Source: Zingiber officinale (lineage: Eukaryota > Streptophyta > Magnoliopsida > Zingiberales > Zingiberaceae). From it: a stretch of DNA of 64,000 nt. Shown here in pieces: positions 26,701 through 40,500 of this stretch. The number at the start of each line of letters is the position of its first letter. Position 1 is the first letter of the stretch. The DNA lies in assembly GCF_018446385.1 (NCBI RefSeq), contig NC_055999.1, forward strand, positions 77,205,859-77,269,858, given 5' to 3'. Both the position numbers and the translations under genes were made by a program. The notes beneath the pieces were generated by a model, which saw only the letters and a program-made list of their open reading frames with translations, did not search any database and was not told where the DNA came from.

Positions 26701-28510
26701 TGCAATCATTTTGATTCCAATAAGGAATAATGTTCTACAATGCATAAAGACTCAATTTAGGTAAGTTATGGTCCTTTAAAAGATATTTATGATTTATCTG
26801 TATAAAATCTTCTAAATAGTTCAATTGAATATGGGATGCCTTTTCAGAAAAGCAAACACAAAAACAAAATATTTAGGGAAAGTGTCACCCACAATAGCAA
26901 CTTGTTGAGATTTTTTTTATAAAGTTGACTAGAAGAATAACAGTATACAAATAAACATGGTGAAATATTTTAACACAAGTTCAATGATCTCCTGAATATA
27001 ATGGTATATCCTACTGTAGAATAATGTAATTAGAAAGCATTAAGATAAGATGTGACAAGTAGCCAGACGCACATCTATAAAGCAAGCTTTCATCTGTTGT
27101 AAGCAGCTCTCTAAAACCTCAGATTTCCTCTTTGTACCTATGCTTACTGCTTTCATATCACATTCCATCATTGCTCTGAGATAGGGTTTCCAAAGTTCAT
27201 ATCTGAATGCCATGAACAAAAGCAAGTAATTAGGACTGTCAATTAAAAACTAAAACTAGTTTACACAGCTACAAATGGAAAACTATCATGGTTAATTACC
27301 CACTAGGTAGTCCCTTTTACCTATGTTATTCATCATTGAACCTTGTAACATATTTTATTTACAATTGGGCTCCTAATTCAGGTCAGAATACCCTTTTAAT
27401 AACATCAGATTTGATTGATCAAATAAATTAGAAGAAAAACAGGACCCAATCACATCATCTATTATCAATATAAGGTTGCAGATACACTTGGATGAATGGA
27501 TCAATTTGTTGCAAACTTGATACAGCCACGGTGAATAAAGATTAGCTACAAATGCAGTTTCGGAGCTACGTAGAGTTCTTACCACCTAATTGCTGATATG
27601 ATCATGCAGCTTGTATCGTAACTCTCCTCAATGAGCAACAACATATCAGAAATTGTTCAAATTCTTTAACATCAGGGAATGGAGTGCATCTGGATGTCCA
27701 TTTTGCTGCTACGGTCAGGGATCATTGACAGAATTTATAGGTTATGCAAAGCCTTTGTCTGGACCTCCAAGTAGCCTCTGATCTCATGGGCAAATGTTTG
27801 GAAATCAAGAGATGAGGAAGGATATGTGCTACGAGATATGAAAGCCTAGAACAAGCCTTGCTAGCAAAAGTGTCATGACATAAGACAAGCAGGACTCCTT
27901 ATGGATCAGATGGATACATCACACCTACTTGAGCAAAGCAGATTTTTGGACATGGCAAGTGAAGCATGAGGATTCCTCGCTCATAAAGAAATTATTGCAA
28001 ATCAAGGATGAGTTATTAAGATCAGAGGGGTCAGCCACAACATCAGCTAAATTGACAGGTTGGTTTACACAGGAGGGGAAAGGAGTAGATACAAGACTTA
28101 TACCTTTTGCGTAGCGGCAAAGAAGACGCAGGAACATATCTTCTTCGAGTGCACCACCACCAAGGCACTTTGGAGGAGGATCAAAGACTGACTAGACATG
28201 AGGTAGGAGATGCCACGCACATAAGGATGTTCTGAGTCTTCAAGAGGGAATTCTATGGCACCTGACTTTTGAAAAAGGCCTAACACCTAGTCATGTCGTG
28301 CATGGTTCAATACACATAGATAGCCAGGAACTGGTGTCTTTTTGAGTGGGGGAGTATGAATGTAGAGAGTATCTATAGGAGGATACATGTATATTTGTAT
28401 AGGACTTTGGACATCTACTTAGATCTGATACTTTGTCAAATGTGATACATTGTCCAAGGACAGTCTTGTGCATCTTTTTGGAGACTAATATACACATTTA
28501 CTTATCCTAG

Positions 28511-28554
<44 letters not shown>

Positions 28555-31500
28555 TTTCAAGAATGACCTAGTTCACTAATTATCCGTTAGTGATATAAAA
28601 AAAAACCATGGACTTCAAATGTGAAGCACTGATAGTCTGATAAAAAAAAAAAAGAAAACTCAACACCTATCTAGAATATGAGTTGTAGGTAAAAAAATGA
28701 ATGAAACTTATAAGCATTTGTATTTGTCATTCCTAAAGTATACAAGCATTGATTTCATGCTAAATAACTCATGTCACTAAACATAAGATAACAATCATTT
28801 GCATACCCCATCTCATCATAGCCCATCACTAATGCTTCGCCCTGTCATTAACAAATCATGTGTTCAGCCAACAATTTATCAAATTTAAGAATTCTTTGAT
28901 ATGGTAAATAAATAAACCTCATTTTGAAATAGTTTGCATTATCTGAATAAGAAGGAAGAAGCAAGATCAAACTAGTCAAAGCATAGAACAAAAAAAAATG
29001 ACCAACATTAAAGATGGTGCAGATTAAAAAGAGCAGCCCAGTGCAAGAAGCTCCCGCTATGCGGGGTCCTAGGGAATGGTCCATTGTAGACAATCTTACC
29101 TTGCTTTTTGCAAGAGGCTATTTCCAGGATTCGAACCCGTGACCTTTTGGTCACAAAGCAACAACTTTACCGTTGCGCCAAGGCTCCCTTCGAAGTAAAA
29201 TTATTTTTTTAACAGGTGTCTTTAACAAGATATAGAAGTAAAACCACGTGATGTCTTATGCAAAACAAATCCTATCTACAAATAGCTTATTGTAAAATTT
29301 CTGTCAAACATGAGATATGTTGTCCAAGGTTTAAAATCTACAGCCATGCCAAAAATTTCAGTTTCTAACTGGAAAACTACAATTTTGGTACTATATTATA
29401 CCGTATCAGTAAAGTTCTTATTTATCTATATATAAAAGTTTACAGCAATTAAAAGTGATTTGTATTAAAATTTAAGAGCAAACATCCCCTATAAAAAAAT
29501 AGTAAGTTAAATATTTATATTGTTTACTAGACTTAGTATATCTTTATTTAAACAACTTTATGTAAGTTATAAATAATTATTTATTGTTAATTATGATTAA
29601 TCATTTACTGATAAGTATTTACTTATAACTATTGTTAACTCATTATTAATTGTAAGACTATTTATATAAATAATACAATAGAAAAAAATAATATTTATGA
29701 AAACCATTACACCAATATGATACTAATTATTAATAACTATAAATAAAATTAATTAATATAATACATAAATTAACATATCATTAATATACAATTTAAATAG
29801 TACATCACAAATTTTTTATATTCTAGAAATATTTTAATTAGTTAATTATTTATATGTCATACCATTTGAATACAAATTATTTTGGGGTAGTGAATTATAG
29901 CAATTTAAACTAGCATGAGTTGTTGCTTGGGTGAACGTAGTGAGCGAGAGGGTGGGTGTTGTTATTTTACAACTTTAGACTTGGAAATTAAGGGTTTGGG
30001 AGGAGTTCTTGGTTAGTTTATATTTTAGGGCTTTGTGAAATGTTCCAATTAGTAATTGATCCTGTCCGAGCGCTGAGTCGACGGACGCTGGGGACGTGGC
30101 ACGCTCCGCTGTCTCCGACTGGTGATGTAGCTCTCCGGCGAACCTGCAAAGAAGCCGAGCCGGGAGGGGTTTTCCGGCGACAACCCTCCGACGCTCAAGT
30201 CAGGCAACGAGAGAAGCAGCGTAATGTGGCTACAGTAGAGATGTGCGCATACCTTCGTCGACTTCTGAGGGTCCTTATATAGGACCCCGGGGAAACGCGG
30301 GCACGCTTCCTGATGCGTGCACGCTTCCCCAAACATACCTTAACGAGCCTGTGTCAGAAAAGTACCTCTGGCGCCATTCCGCAATCGCCCGAGCATATTC
30401 CGGATGTGACGGTGGAAGCTTCCACCATATGATCTTGTGTACGGCTCAGCCGCCAACTTTGCTGCTTGTTGGCGGCAGGCGTCTCTCCTTTGTCCTCTTG
30501 CTTCCCCTGTCTGTTCCAGGGCCAAGTGGGTCGGCCGCTCGGCAGGCATATAACTCCTGCCTCAGTCGTATACTCGGATGAGACTGCTCCCGCCTGTGTT
30601 GCCTTGTGTACCGGCCGAACGGACTGCCCGTTCGCCTTTGAAACCTTTTTACCTTGAGCATCGAAAACCCGACCCCTAGTCGGGTTGTCTTCCTTCAGTT
30701 CGGGAGATTCATGGCTGGTCGGTCTGCATCGCCCGGTCGTTCAGCCCGCTTCGCCGGGTCGTTCAGCCCGCTTCATCCGGTCGGCCGATCTCAAGATTGA
30801 ATCTCTTGACCTTTGACCTCCACGTGTCGTTGACCCTCCGCCAATGAGGATCCCCCGTCTTTATCACCGGATCACATGCCTCCCCTTCAAGTCTAGTCGA
30901 AGGAGGCTCTAAGTCCGACTGACTGGACTATGAATTTGGTCGAGCGACATTCATTTTGCCGCTCCTGAAAGTGTATTTCCGACCGGCTTTAGGAAGCCCC
31001 TTAGGCCGCTCGGTGAGTTGATGGCTATGCCTTGGTAGTTTTGATCTCCATTCGTTGCTTGTTGCGCAACTGTTTTGGGGGCGGTCGGCGTTGTCGGGTC
31101 TCATCGGAATTCATGCCAATCCTCATTAAGCGGCCCACGCGCGAGTAATGGCGCTCATTAAATGCCGCCCAATCGCTGATTGCCACCTGGCAAGTCCGCC
31201 GTCATCGTACGGCGAGGGCACCAGCTTTGATTGGACAGGCGTTGGTTCAAATCTAACGGTCCGATGCTAAAGTGTGTTTCGATGACCTGGATCGAACAGT
31301 TGTGGTGGACCAAGCCCGGGGTTTATGAAGCGTCGACGCTGACCCCCCTTCCATCGTTCTTGCCTTCACGTTTTCGGTGATTCCTCTCGCGACCATCTTC
31401 TCGACGCTCGCTTGCCTCGGTGTTCCGACGAACTTTCGACCTTCTCCTTCACGCTTTGCTCTCAGTAAGCCTTCTCCTATCTCTATTTTCTTCTGTTTTC

Positions 31501-34500
31501 TCCCCTCAGGTAGTCTTTGCATTCAGTCGGTGTAGTTTCAGTCTCCTCCGTCAACCCTTTCATTTTCCTTTCCTCGGTTTTTCCTTCCTCGCCACTGTTC
31601 CGGCGATGGCTAGCACCTCGCAGCCTTCTGATCCTTCTCGGCCTGTGGTATATGACCTGGTTAGCCGGTTCGACGAGACCGACACGGGACGCTTTCTTAA
31701 CGAATTTGAACTGCCTCGACCATAGGCTAGTTTTAGCCACCTCTTCCAATCGGCCCCATAATCCGCCGATCGGCACTGTTTGCTTCTTCCGCGACCAATT
31801 TGTGGCCGGTCTGCGCTTCCCTTTACACTCTTTTATCCGAGAGGTTTGTAATTATTTCCGCATCCCGCTAGGCCAGCTTGTCCCCAACTCTTTTAGGTTG
31901 TTGTGCGGCGTGGTAATCCTTTTCAAGCTGTACGGCATTCCCTTAGTCCCCCGAATATTCCATTACTTTTACTATCCCAAACAGTCCGAGTGGGGTACTT
32001 TCCTCTTCCAGTCGCGGATCGGCCTCGTCTTCTTCGATAAGATGCCGACCTCGAATAAGCACTGGAAGGAAAATTATTTTTTCCTTCGCTTTCCCGAACT
32101 GCCATCCTTTCGCACCCAGTGGCAGACCACCGTGCCGAGCCAGCCTAACCTCGGTAAATACAAGAGCCAGCCGGATTATCTTCATGTAGCCAATCTACTG
32201 GCCGGCCAGAGGTTTAGTATCGATAAACTACTTCATGAGGGGGTCATATTTGGTTTGAGCCCGATCCGAACGAAGCTTCCGAGCCGCATGGGTAAGCACT
32301 TTCCCTGTCCTTTTTCCTTTTGGTCATTTATTTTCCTGTTGTGCAGCTGACATCATGTGGCGCGCCAAGGTTGCCGATCGGCTGAAGTTGAAGGCTGCCG
32401 AGATTGAGGCGGTGGCAACCAAGGAGATGGCCGATCGAGGCATCGCGCCGGTCGGCTCGCATGAGGGCGAAAGCGGAGGAACTCCAATGGAGGCCCGAGA
32501 GTCTGCCGCTCAGGTCGCCGCAACTGGAACGGCAGGGGATGATATCTCTTCGGTCGGTCAGCAGCCTACGTCGGAAGACGCGGAGCGGTCGTCCGGCGAT
32601 TCCCCATTGATAGTACGCAAGCGACGTCGGACGGTCATTGCGCACGCTGAGCCGGTGATTGGGTCAGTCGACGCCCCCTTAGAGACAATCGACCCGCTAC
32701 CCGCCGCGCATGAGGTCATTTCGTCTGATCGGACTCCTTCCCAGATCGACCAACCAGCAGGTTCGACTGGAGCGCCACCCGTTAGTTCTGTGCCCCAGGT
32801 CCGCCTTCGGCTCAAGCGCTCGGACATTATTTCTGCACCGCTCGACGAGTCATCCAGCCGAGCCGTTTCTTCCCAATCCGATCCAAGCGGTCGCCAGATG
32901 ATCCAGTTCGTCCTCCGTCTTCCCACCGAGGAATTTCTTTTAGCGACGGACCAGCCTACTGCTCTCGAGCATCAAGTTACCATCCGAGGGCCGCTCGCCA
33001 AGACGTGGGAGGATGTGAGGGCTCGAGTTGCTCTGATGACTCCCGGTCAGCTAGCGGACAGCCATATGCAGCAAGCTACCGGGGTATGTTTCTTAATATG
33101 CTATTATGACGACTTCACCAGGTTCCTGACATTATCCCCTCCGAACGCAGCAATGGGTAGAGAGCATTGCGGTCAGCAATCGTCTGGCCGAACTGAAGGA
33201 TGAGTTGAAGAAACTCCAAATTTCTGGAGGGGCGCCGGCTGAAGGGCCCTCGTATGCTACGCTTAAGTCCGAGCTGACCCAGGTAGAAAAGCTGCTAGCG
33301 GCCGAGCGGCACAAGTCTTCTGGCCTGGAAACCAGGGTGGCTGGACTCGAAAACCAAATCAAGTCCCATGACCACCAGATCACTGTGGCCACCAACAGAA
33401 AAAATAGGGTCGTTGCTGATCTGGCCGCGATGAAGGTGCAGGTCCGAGCGCTGGATCAACGCGTTACAGAATTGACCGACCTGCTATCTGCTGAGAAAGA
33501 GAGTCGGTCTGCCGCTGAAGCTAAACTGCAGGCAGATAAGCAAGATCTCCAAGGAGCTCTCGACTCCTCCCGAGCGGCGCTCAAGAAATACCAGGACGGA
33601 GAAGCTGACCGCTTCGAGGCGATGAAACAGAACTACCTCCGATCGGACGCATTTGGTGACAAGCTCAGCGATCGGCTAGTTCTGTCCTTCGAAGGGGTCA
33701 TTCGAGCGACCACTGTCTACCTGAAGGCCAACGGCCATCTCCCTGAGGAGACCTCTATTCCTCCTCGAGATATGGCCGGCCTGCTGGAAGCTGTACCGGA
33801 GTCCATCTTTGAGCCCATAGAGTGAGGAGCGTTTATGATTTCCTTCAACGTCTTTTTTGTAACCCTTCCGATCGGCTCTGAGGGCCTGAATTTCAATGGA
33901 TATGCTATCTTTCTATTAGCCTACTCTGTCAATACTTGTGTCTTCCGCTCGGAGCGCGAATTACTGTCGTCTACGACTCCCCCTTTTCCTTCTCGTTAAC
34001 CGCTTCTCATCTTGCCTTCCTAGTTTTCCGACGGAATTTTTCACGAAGTATTCTCGCTAACTGGGCCGCTCGTCTAAACACACCCACCTTTTTAAATGGC
34101 GTTCCCATTAGACTGTTCGTGAAGTACCTTTGGTAACTTGTCTGATCGGCCATTCACCTCACGAGTCGACCTTTTTATTATCTTTTTCCGGCCGGAAAGT
34201 TTATAGTCGCCGGTTCGACTCCAGGGTTTAACGTCGGAGCTTGACGGTCTTCAAGTCAGGGGGTTTATAGTCGTCGGTCCGACTTTAGAGTTTAACGTCG
34301 CCGCTCGACGGTCTTCAAGCCGGGGGGTTTATAGTCGCCGGTCCGACTCTAGAGTTTAACGTCACCGCTCGATGGTCTTCAAGCCGGGGGGTTTATAGTC
34401 GCCGGTCCGACTCTAGAGTTTAACGTCGCCGCTCGACGGTCTTCAGAAATGAGCTTTTAGCTCAAATAATATACGCCCGGCTGAACGGCACGGGGTCTTC

Positions 34501-37500
34501 ACCATCGAGCATTTGGCTCGGATATTATACTCCCGGCCGAATAACACGGGGTCTTCATCATCGAGCATTTGGCTTGGATATTATACTCCCGGCCAAACGA
34601 CACGGGGTCTTCATCATCGAGCATTTGGCTCGGATATTATACTCCCGGCCGAACGGCACGGGGTCTTCGCCACGCAATCTTGCAGCTACCCGCTCGATGC
34701 GCAATGCTCATGCCTTTGTTTTGTTTTTATAGCTTTGATTCCTGCAACCAAATGATACATTCGCACGGAATATTCATGAAATACATTACATCGGCGCACC
34801 TTTCATCCGGCCCGATAGGGCTGGAGGTGGTTTGCGCTCCAGGGTCTCTCTAGCCGTCGTCCATCCTCATCCTCCAAGTAGTAGGCTCCAGATCGAAGAT
34901 TCTCGACGACCTTGAATGGTCCTGCCCAGGGAGCCTCCAGCTTGCCTACGTTCCCGACCGGCTTCACTTTCTTCCAGACCAAGTCGCCCACCTTGAATGC
35001 TCGAGGAATCACGCGGCGGTTGTAGTTCTGCTTCATTCTCTGCCTGTAGGCCATCAGCCGGACGGACGCTTTGGCTCGTTCCTCGTCAATCAAGTCCAAT
35101 TCTAGCTTCCTCCGCTCGGCATTATCTTCGTCGTAGTTCTGGATCCGGACGGACTCTACGCCGACTTCGACTAGGACGACTGCCTCGCCTCCATACACCA
35201 GATGGAAAGGTGTTACTCTCGTTCCCTCTTTAGGGGTCGTGCGGATGGCCCATAAGACTCCTGGCAGCTCGTCCACCCAGCTTCCTCCCATGTGGTCAAA
35301 CCGAGCCCGAAGAATTCGGAGTATCTCCCGATTGGCTACTTCGGCTTGACCATTGCTTTGGGGATACGCCACATACGTGAAGTGCTGCTCAATGCCGTAT
35401 CCCTTGCACCATTCTTCGAGCTGATTTCCGACGAACTGTCGTCCATTGTCCGACACGAGCCGACGTGGAATGCCGAACCGGCAGATGATATTTTGCTAGA
35501 TGAATTTCTTGACCATGTGCTCGGTTATCTTGGCCAATGGCTCCGCCTCCACCCACTTGGAGAAGTAATCTACTGCCACCAATAGAAACTTCCGTTGTCC
35601 GGTCGCCATGGGGAACAGTCTTACTATGTCCATGCCCCACTGGTCGAACGGACAAGACACTGCGGACGCTTTCATTTCTTCCGTCGGCTTATGTGAGAAG
35701 CTGTGGTACTTCTGACAGGAAAGACACGTTGCGACGGTCCGAGCGGTGTCCTCGTGTAGCGTTGGCCAGAAGTATCCGGCGGATCTTCCTAGCCAAAGAT
35801 CGGCCGCCCGGATGACCTCCGCAAGATCCTTGGTGTACCTCCAGGAGAATGTATTCTGCGTCTTCTGAGCTGACGCATTTTAGCAGCGGTCGGGAGAAAG
35901 CCTTTTTGTAAAGCTGATCTCCGATGAGAGTGAACCGACCAGCTCTCCTCCTCAGCAACTGGGCTTCCTCCCGCTCGGAAGGCGTGGCACCCGAGCACAG
36001 AAACTCCGTGATGGTTGTTCTCCAATCGCTCGAGAATGTGAGGGCATCCATCCGGTCCACGTGCGCTACCAAACATACTTGTTCGATTGGTGGCTGGATG
36101 ACGACCGGCGATATTGAGCTTGCTAGTTTGGCTAACTCATCTGCCGCCTGGTTCTCCGCTCGGGGTATCTTCTGGACCACTACCTTGGTGAAACTGGTCT
36201 TGAGTTTTTCAAAGGCGTCCGCGTACAACTTGAGTCTTGCATTGTTTATCTCGAAGGCACCCATGAGTTGTTGAGCGGCTAGTTGGGAATCTGAGTGACT
36301 CACCACCCGGCTAGCTCCAACATGCCGTGCGGCCTACAATCCGGCGATGAGGGTTTCGTACTCTGCCTCATTATTTGTTGCCCGACAGTCCAGCCGGACG
36401 GACAGATGCATCCGTTCTCCTTGAGGCGAAAGTAGCAGGATCCCAATTCCGCTTCCGAGCCGAGTGGACGATCCGTCCATATATATTTTCCATGTAGCTT
36501 CGGGCTCGGGCTTTTGTACCTCGGTCACGAAATCTGCCAAGGACTGTGCTTTGATCGCCGAGCGAGGTTGATATTGGATGTCAAATTCGCTTAACTCCGT
36601 CGTCCACTTGATCAGCTGCCCGGATGCTTCAGGGTTCAAGAGTACTCTTGCTAGCGGGCTATTCGTCATCACAATAATGGTGTGCGCCAAAAAGTAAGGG
36701 CGCAACCTCCGAGCAACAAGAACCAGGGCGAAAGCCAACTTCTCGAGACCGGTGTAGCGAGACTCAGCATCCTTGAAGATATGACTCAAAAAATACACTG
36801 GCTGTTCCTCTCCGCTCGGCCTTACTAGTGCTGAGCCCACAGCATGCTCAGTTGAAGATAAATAAATGTGGAGCGGCTCACCTACAACTGGTTTCGCCAA
36901 CACGGGTAAGGAATTCAGATAAGTCTTCAATTCCTCGAATGCCCGATCGCACTCCTCGTCCCATTGAAACTTGGTGCTTGTACGGAGAATCTTGAAAAAT
37001 GGCAGGATCCGGTCGGCGGTCTTAGAGATAAACCTTGACAGCGCCGTTATTCGACCGGTGAGACGCTGAACCTCTCGGAGATTCTTAGGAGGCGGCATGT
37101 CCTGCAATGTCTTTATCTTACTGGGGTTCGCCTCTATGCCTCGCTTGGTCACAATGTAACCCAAGAAGCACCCTCCTCTTGCTCCGAACAGGCACTTCTG
37201 AGGGTTGAGTATGACGCCATACCTTCTCAATGTTTGGAAGGTCTCCTCCATATCCGCGTAGAGATCTGCCGCCCGGAAGGACTTGATAAGTATGTCGTCC
37301 ACATACACTTCCAAGTTGCGTCCGATCTGCTCCCTGAAGACCTTGTTCATCAGACGCTGGTAGGTGGCTCCCGCATTCTTCAATCCGAACGGTATTACAT
37401 TGTAGCAGTAGGTGTCGTCCGCCGTGACAAAGCTGACCTTCTCTTGGTCTTCTCGGGCGAGCGGCACTTGATGATAGCCTTGGTATGCATCCAACATGTA

Positions 37501-40500
37501 TATTAGCTCGCACCCGGCCGTGGAGTCCACCAGCTGATCGATTCGGGGAAGGGGTAGAAGTCCTTCGGGCACGCCTTGTTCAAGTCCCGGAAGTCGATGC
37601 AGACTCTCCACTTGTTGCCTGGCTTGGAGACCAGAACCACATTGGCGAGCCAACTCGGGAATTGTACTTCCCTTATGTGGCCGACCTCTAGAAGCTTTTC
37701 GACCTCCGCTCGGATGATTACATTTTGCTCCGCGCTGAAGTCCCTCTTCCTTTGCTTCACCGGACGAGCATCCGGCCGGACATGAAGTTCATGTTGCGCT
37801 ACGCTCGGCGAGACCCCAGGCAGCTCATGGGTCGACCAGGTGAAGACGTCGCAGTTTCGCCGCAAGCACTTGATCAACTTTTCCTTCTGCTTCTCCTCCA
37901 GATCGGATGCTATGAACGTGGTGGCCTCCGATCGGGAAGGGTCAATCTGCACTTCCTCCTTTTCTTCATAAACTAAAGAAGGTGGATTTTCAGTAATAGC
38001 ATGTACCTCGACCCGCGGCACTTTCCGAACGGACTTGATCAATTTGCCACCTCCCCTACTTGATCCTCCACCGGGAATTTGATCTTTTGGCAGAAGGTAG
38101 AGACGACCGCCCGGAACTCATTAAGAGCCGATCGCCCCAGGATGACGTTGTATGCAGAAGGAGCATCAAACACGATGAAGGTAGTGGTCCTTGTCCTTCT
38201 GAGCGGCTCCTCGCCCAACGAGATAGCCAGCCGAACTTGGCCGACAGGCAAGACTTCGTTCCCCGTGAATCCGTAGAGGGTGATTGTCATTGGCAGTAGT
38301 TCGGCTCGATCAATTTGCAGTTAGTCGAAGGCCTTCTTGAATATTATGTTGACCGAGCTGCCTGTGTCAATGAAAATGCGGTGAATAGTATAATTGGCTA
38401 TTACCGCTCGAATGATCAGGGCATCATCGTGAGGGACTTCAACTCCTTGGAGGTCCCTGGGCCCGAAGCTAATCTCGGGTCCGCTCGCCCTTTTCTCGCT
38501 GCAGCCGACCGCATGGATCGTCAACTGCCTTGCATGTGCCTTTCTGGCTCTGTTAGAATCTCCGCCGGTCGGGCCCCCGGCGATGATGTTGATCTCTCCC
38601 CGAGATGCGTTGCCCCTATTTTCCTCCTCCCGAGCGGAAGGTCGAGGTCGTTCATTTGACGCTCGGTGGTGGGCTCCGTGCGGCTGACGGTGATGCCGCT
38701 CGGGGGATCGCCTTTCTGTCCTTTGCACGGGGCTTCGTTGTCGATGTTGCCGATCTGGTGAAGGCGATCGGCGGCAGTAACTCCTCGGTGCGGGATGAGC
38801 GATGGAGGGTAGGCTCCGACAGTCTAGGGTATTGTGAGTGGTCGACTGATGGAGTGAACAAAACATTGGGGTCCATACCTTCCCCTTGGGCTTGGGCCGA
38901 TCAGCCGCGACCTGCTGGACGGCGTGCGGCCGAGCGTGTGGGTGAGGACGGGCGGCTTCGGCTCGCGGTCCTCTGGGTGGCTGGTGACTGATGGGCGGCT
39001 TCCGCTCGCCGGGAGCTGGCTGGTCGCTCTGGGCTTCTTTTCTTCTTGCTGCCTGGGCTTCCTCCACATTGATGTATTCATTGGCTTTATGCAGCATGTG
39101 GTCATAGTCCTGAGGCGGCTTCCGGATGAGCGAGCGGAAGAAGTCACCGTCCACGAGTCCTTGCGTGAATGCATTCACCATTGTTTCCGAGGTGACCGTT
39201 GGAATGTCCATGGCCACCTGGTTGAAGCGCTGAATGTACGCTCGGAGCGGCTCCCTCGCGCCTTACTTGATGGTAAACAAGCTGACGCTTGTCTTCTGGT
39301 GGCACCGGCTGCTTGTAAAATGATGGAGGAACGGCGTTCGGAATTCCTTAAAACTGGTGATGGAGCCGTCCGGCAATCTTCGAAACCACCGATGCGCTGA
39401 TCCCGAAAGCGTGGTGAGGAACACTCGGCATTTTACACCATCGGTGTACTGATGCAGAGTGGCGGTACTGTCGAACTTACCCAGGTGGTCGTCTGGGTCG
39501 GTTGTCCCGTTGTACTCTCCGATCGCAGGAGGCACATAATGCCTCGGCAGTGGATCGCGGAGAATGGCATCTGACAACTGCCGGTTGGTCCGCTCGGGAG
39601 ACGCGTCTGATCGGGGCGCCTTTCCTTTTCTTACGTCTCGGATGGGTGCTTCGTCCGATGAAGATCCCTTGTCTTGGTTAGCTTGCGCTACCTCCGAGGG
39701 TGTCTGGAACAGAGTCCGATGAAAAGGTATCGGGGCGGCGGGCCCCCATCCCCTTGTTTTGCCCCCATATTGAGAGCTGCTCCTGCCTGTCTTCGGGTGG
39801 GGCTCGGCCCCCCAAGGTTGATGTCGCTTGTTGTGCTGCCCGCTCGGCCTGAGCTTTTTGCTGCTGCTCCACGATATTTGCTACACGTGCTTGGACGAGT
39901 GCCTCGAGCTCTTCGGGAGAGAGCATTACCAGAAGTTGACGTCCATCTTCTTCCATCTTCTCGACTCGGATTCAGGTGCGTTCCCACAGACGGCGCCAAT
40001 TTGATCCTGTCCGAGCGCTGAGTCGACGAACGCTGGGGACGTGGCACGCTCCGCTGTCTCCGACTGGTGGTGTAGCTCTCCGGCGAACCTGCAAAGAAGC
40101 CGAGCCGGGAGGGGTTTCCCGGCGACGGCCCTCCGACGCTCAAGTCAGGCAACTAGAGAAGCAGCATAATGTGGCTACAGTAGAGATGTCCCATACCTTC
40201 GTCGACGTCTGGGGGTCCTTATATAGGACCCCGGGGAAACGCGAGCACGCTTCCTGATGCGTGCACGCTTCCCCAAACATACCTTAACGAGCCTGTGTCA
40301 GAAAAGTACCTCTGGCGTCATTCCGCAATCGTCCGAGCATATTCCAGATGTGACGGTGGAAGCTTCCACCGTATGATCTTGTGTACGGCTCGGCCGCCAA
40401 CTCTGCTGCTTGTCGGCGGCAGGCGTCTCGAGGATGATGTTATCCCCTGTCTCCTTTGTCCTCTTGCTTCCCATGTCTGTTCCAGGGCGGCTCGGCGAGC

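Noticed and set aside
29110..29190. Possible tRNA gene with A and B boxes
   Set aside because: The B box is followed by the typical Au SINE body and not by a tRNA acceptor stem and CCA end; it is a SINE head.
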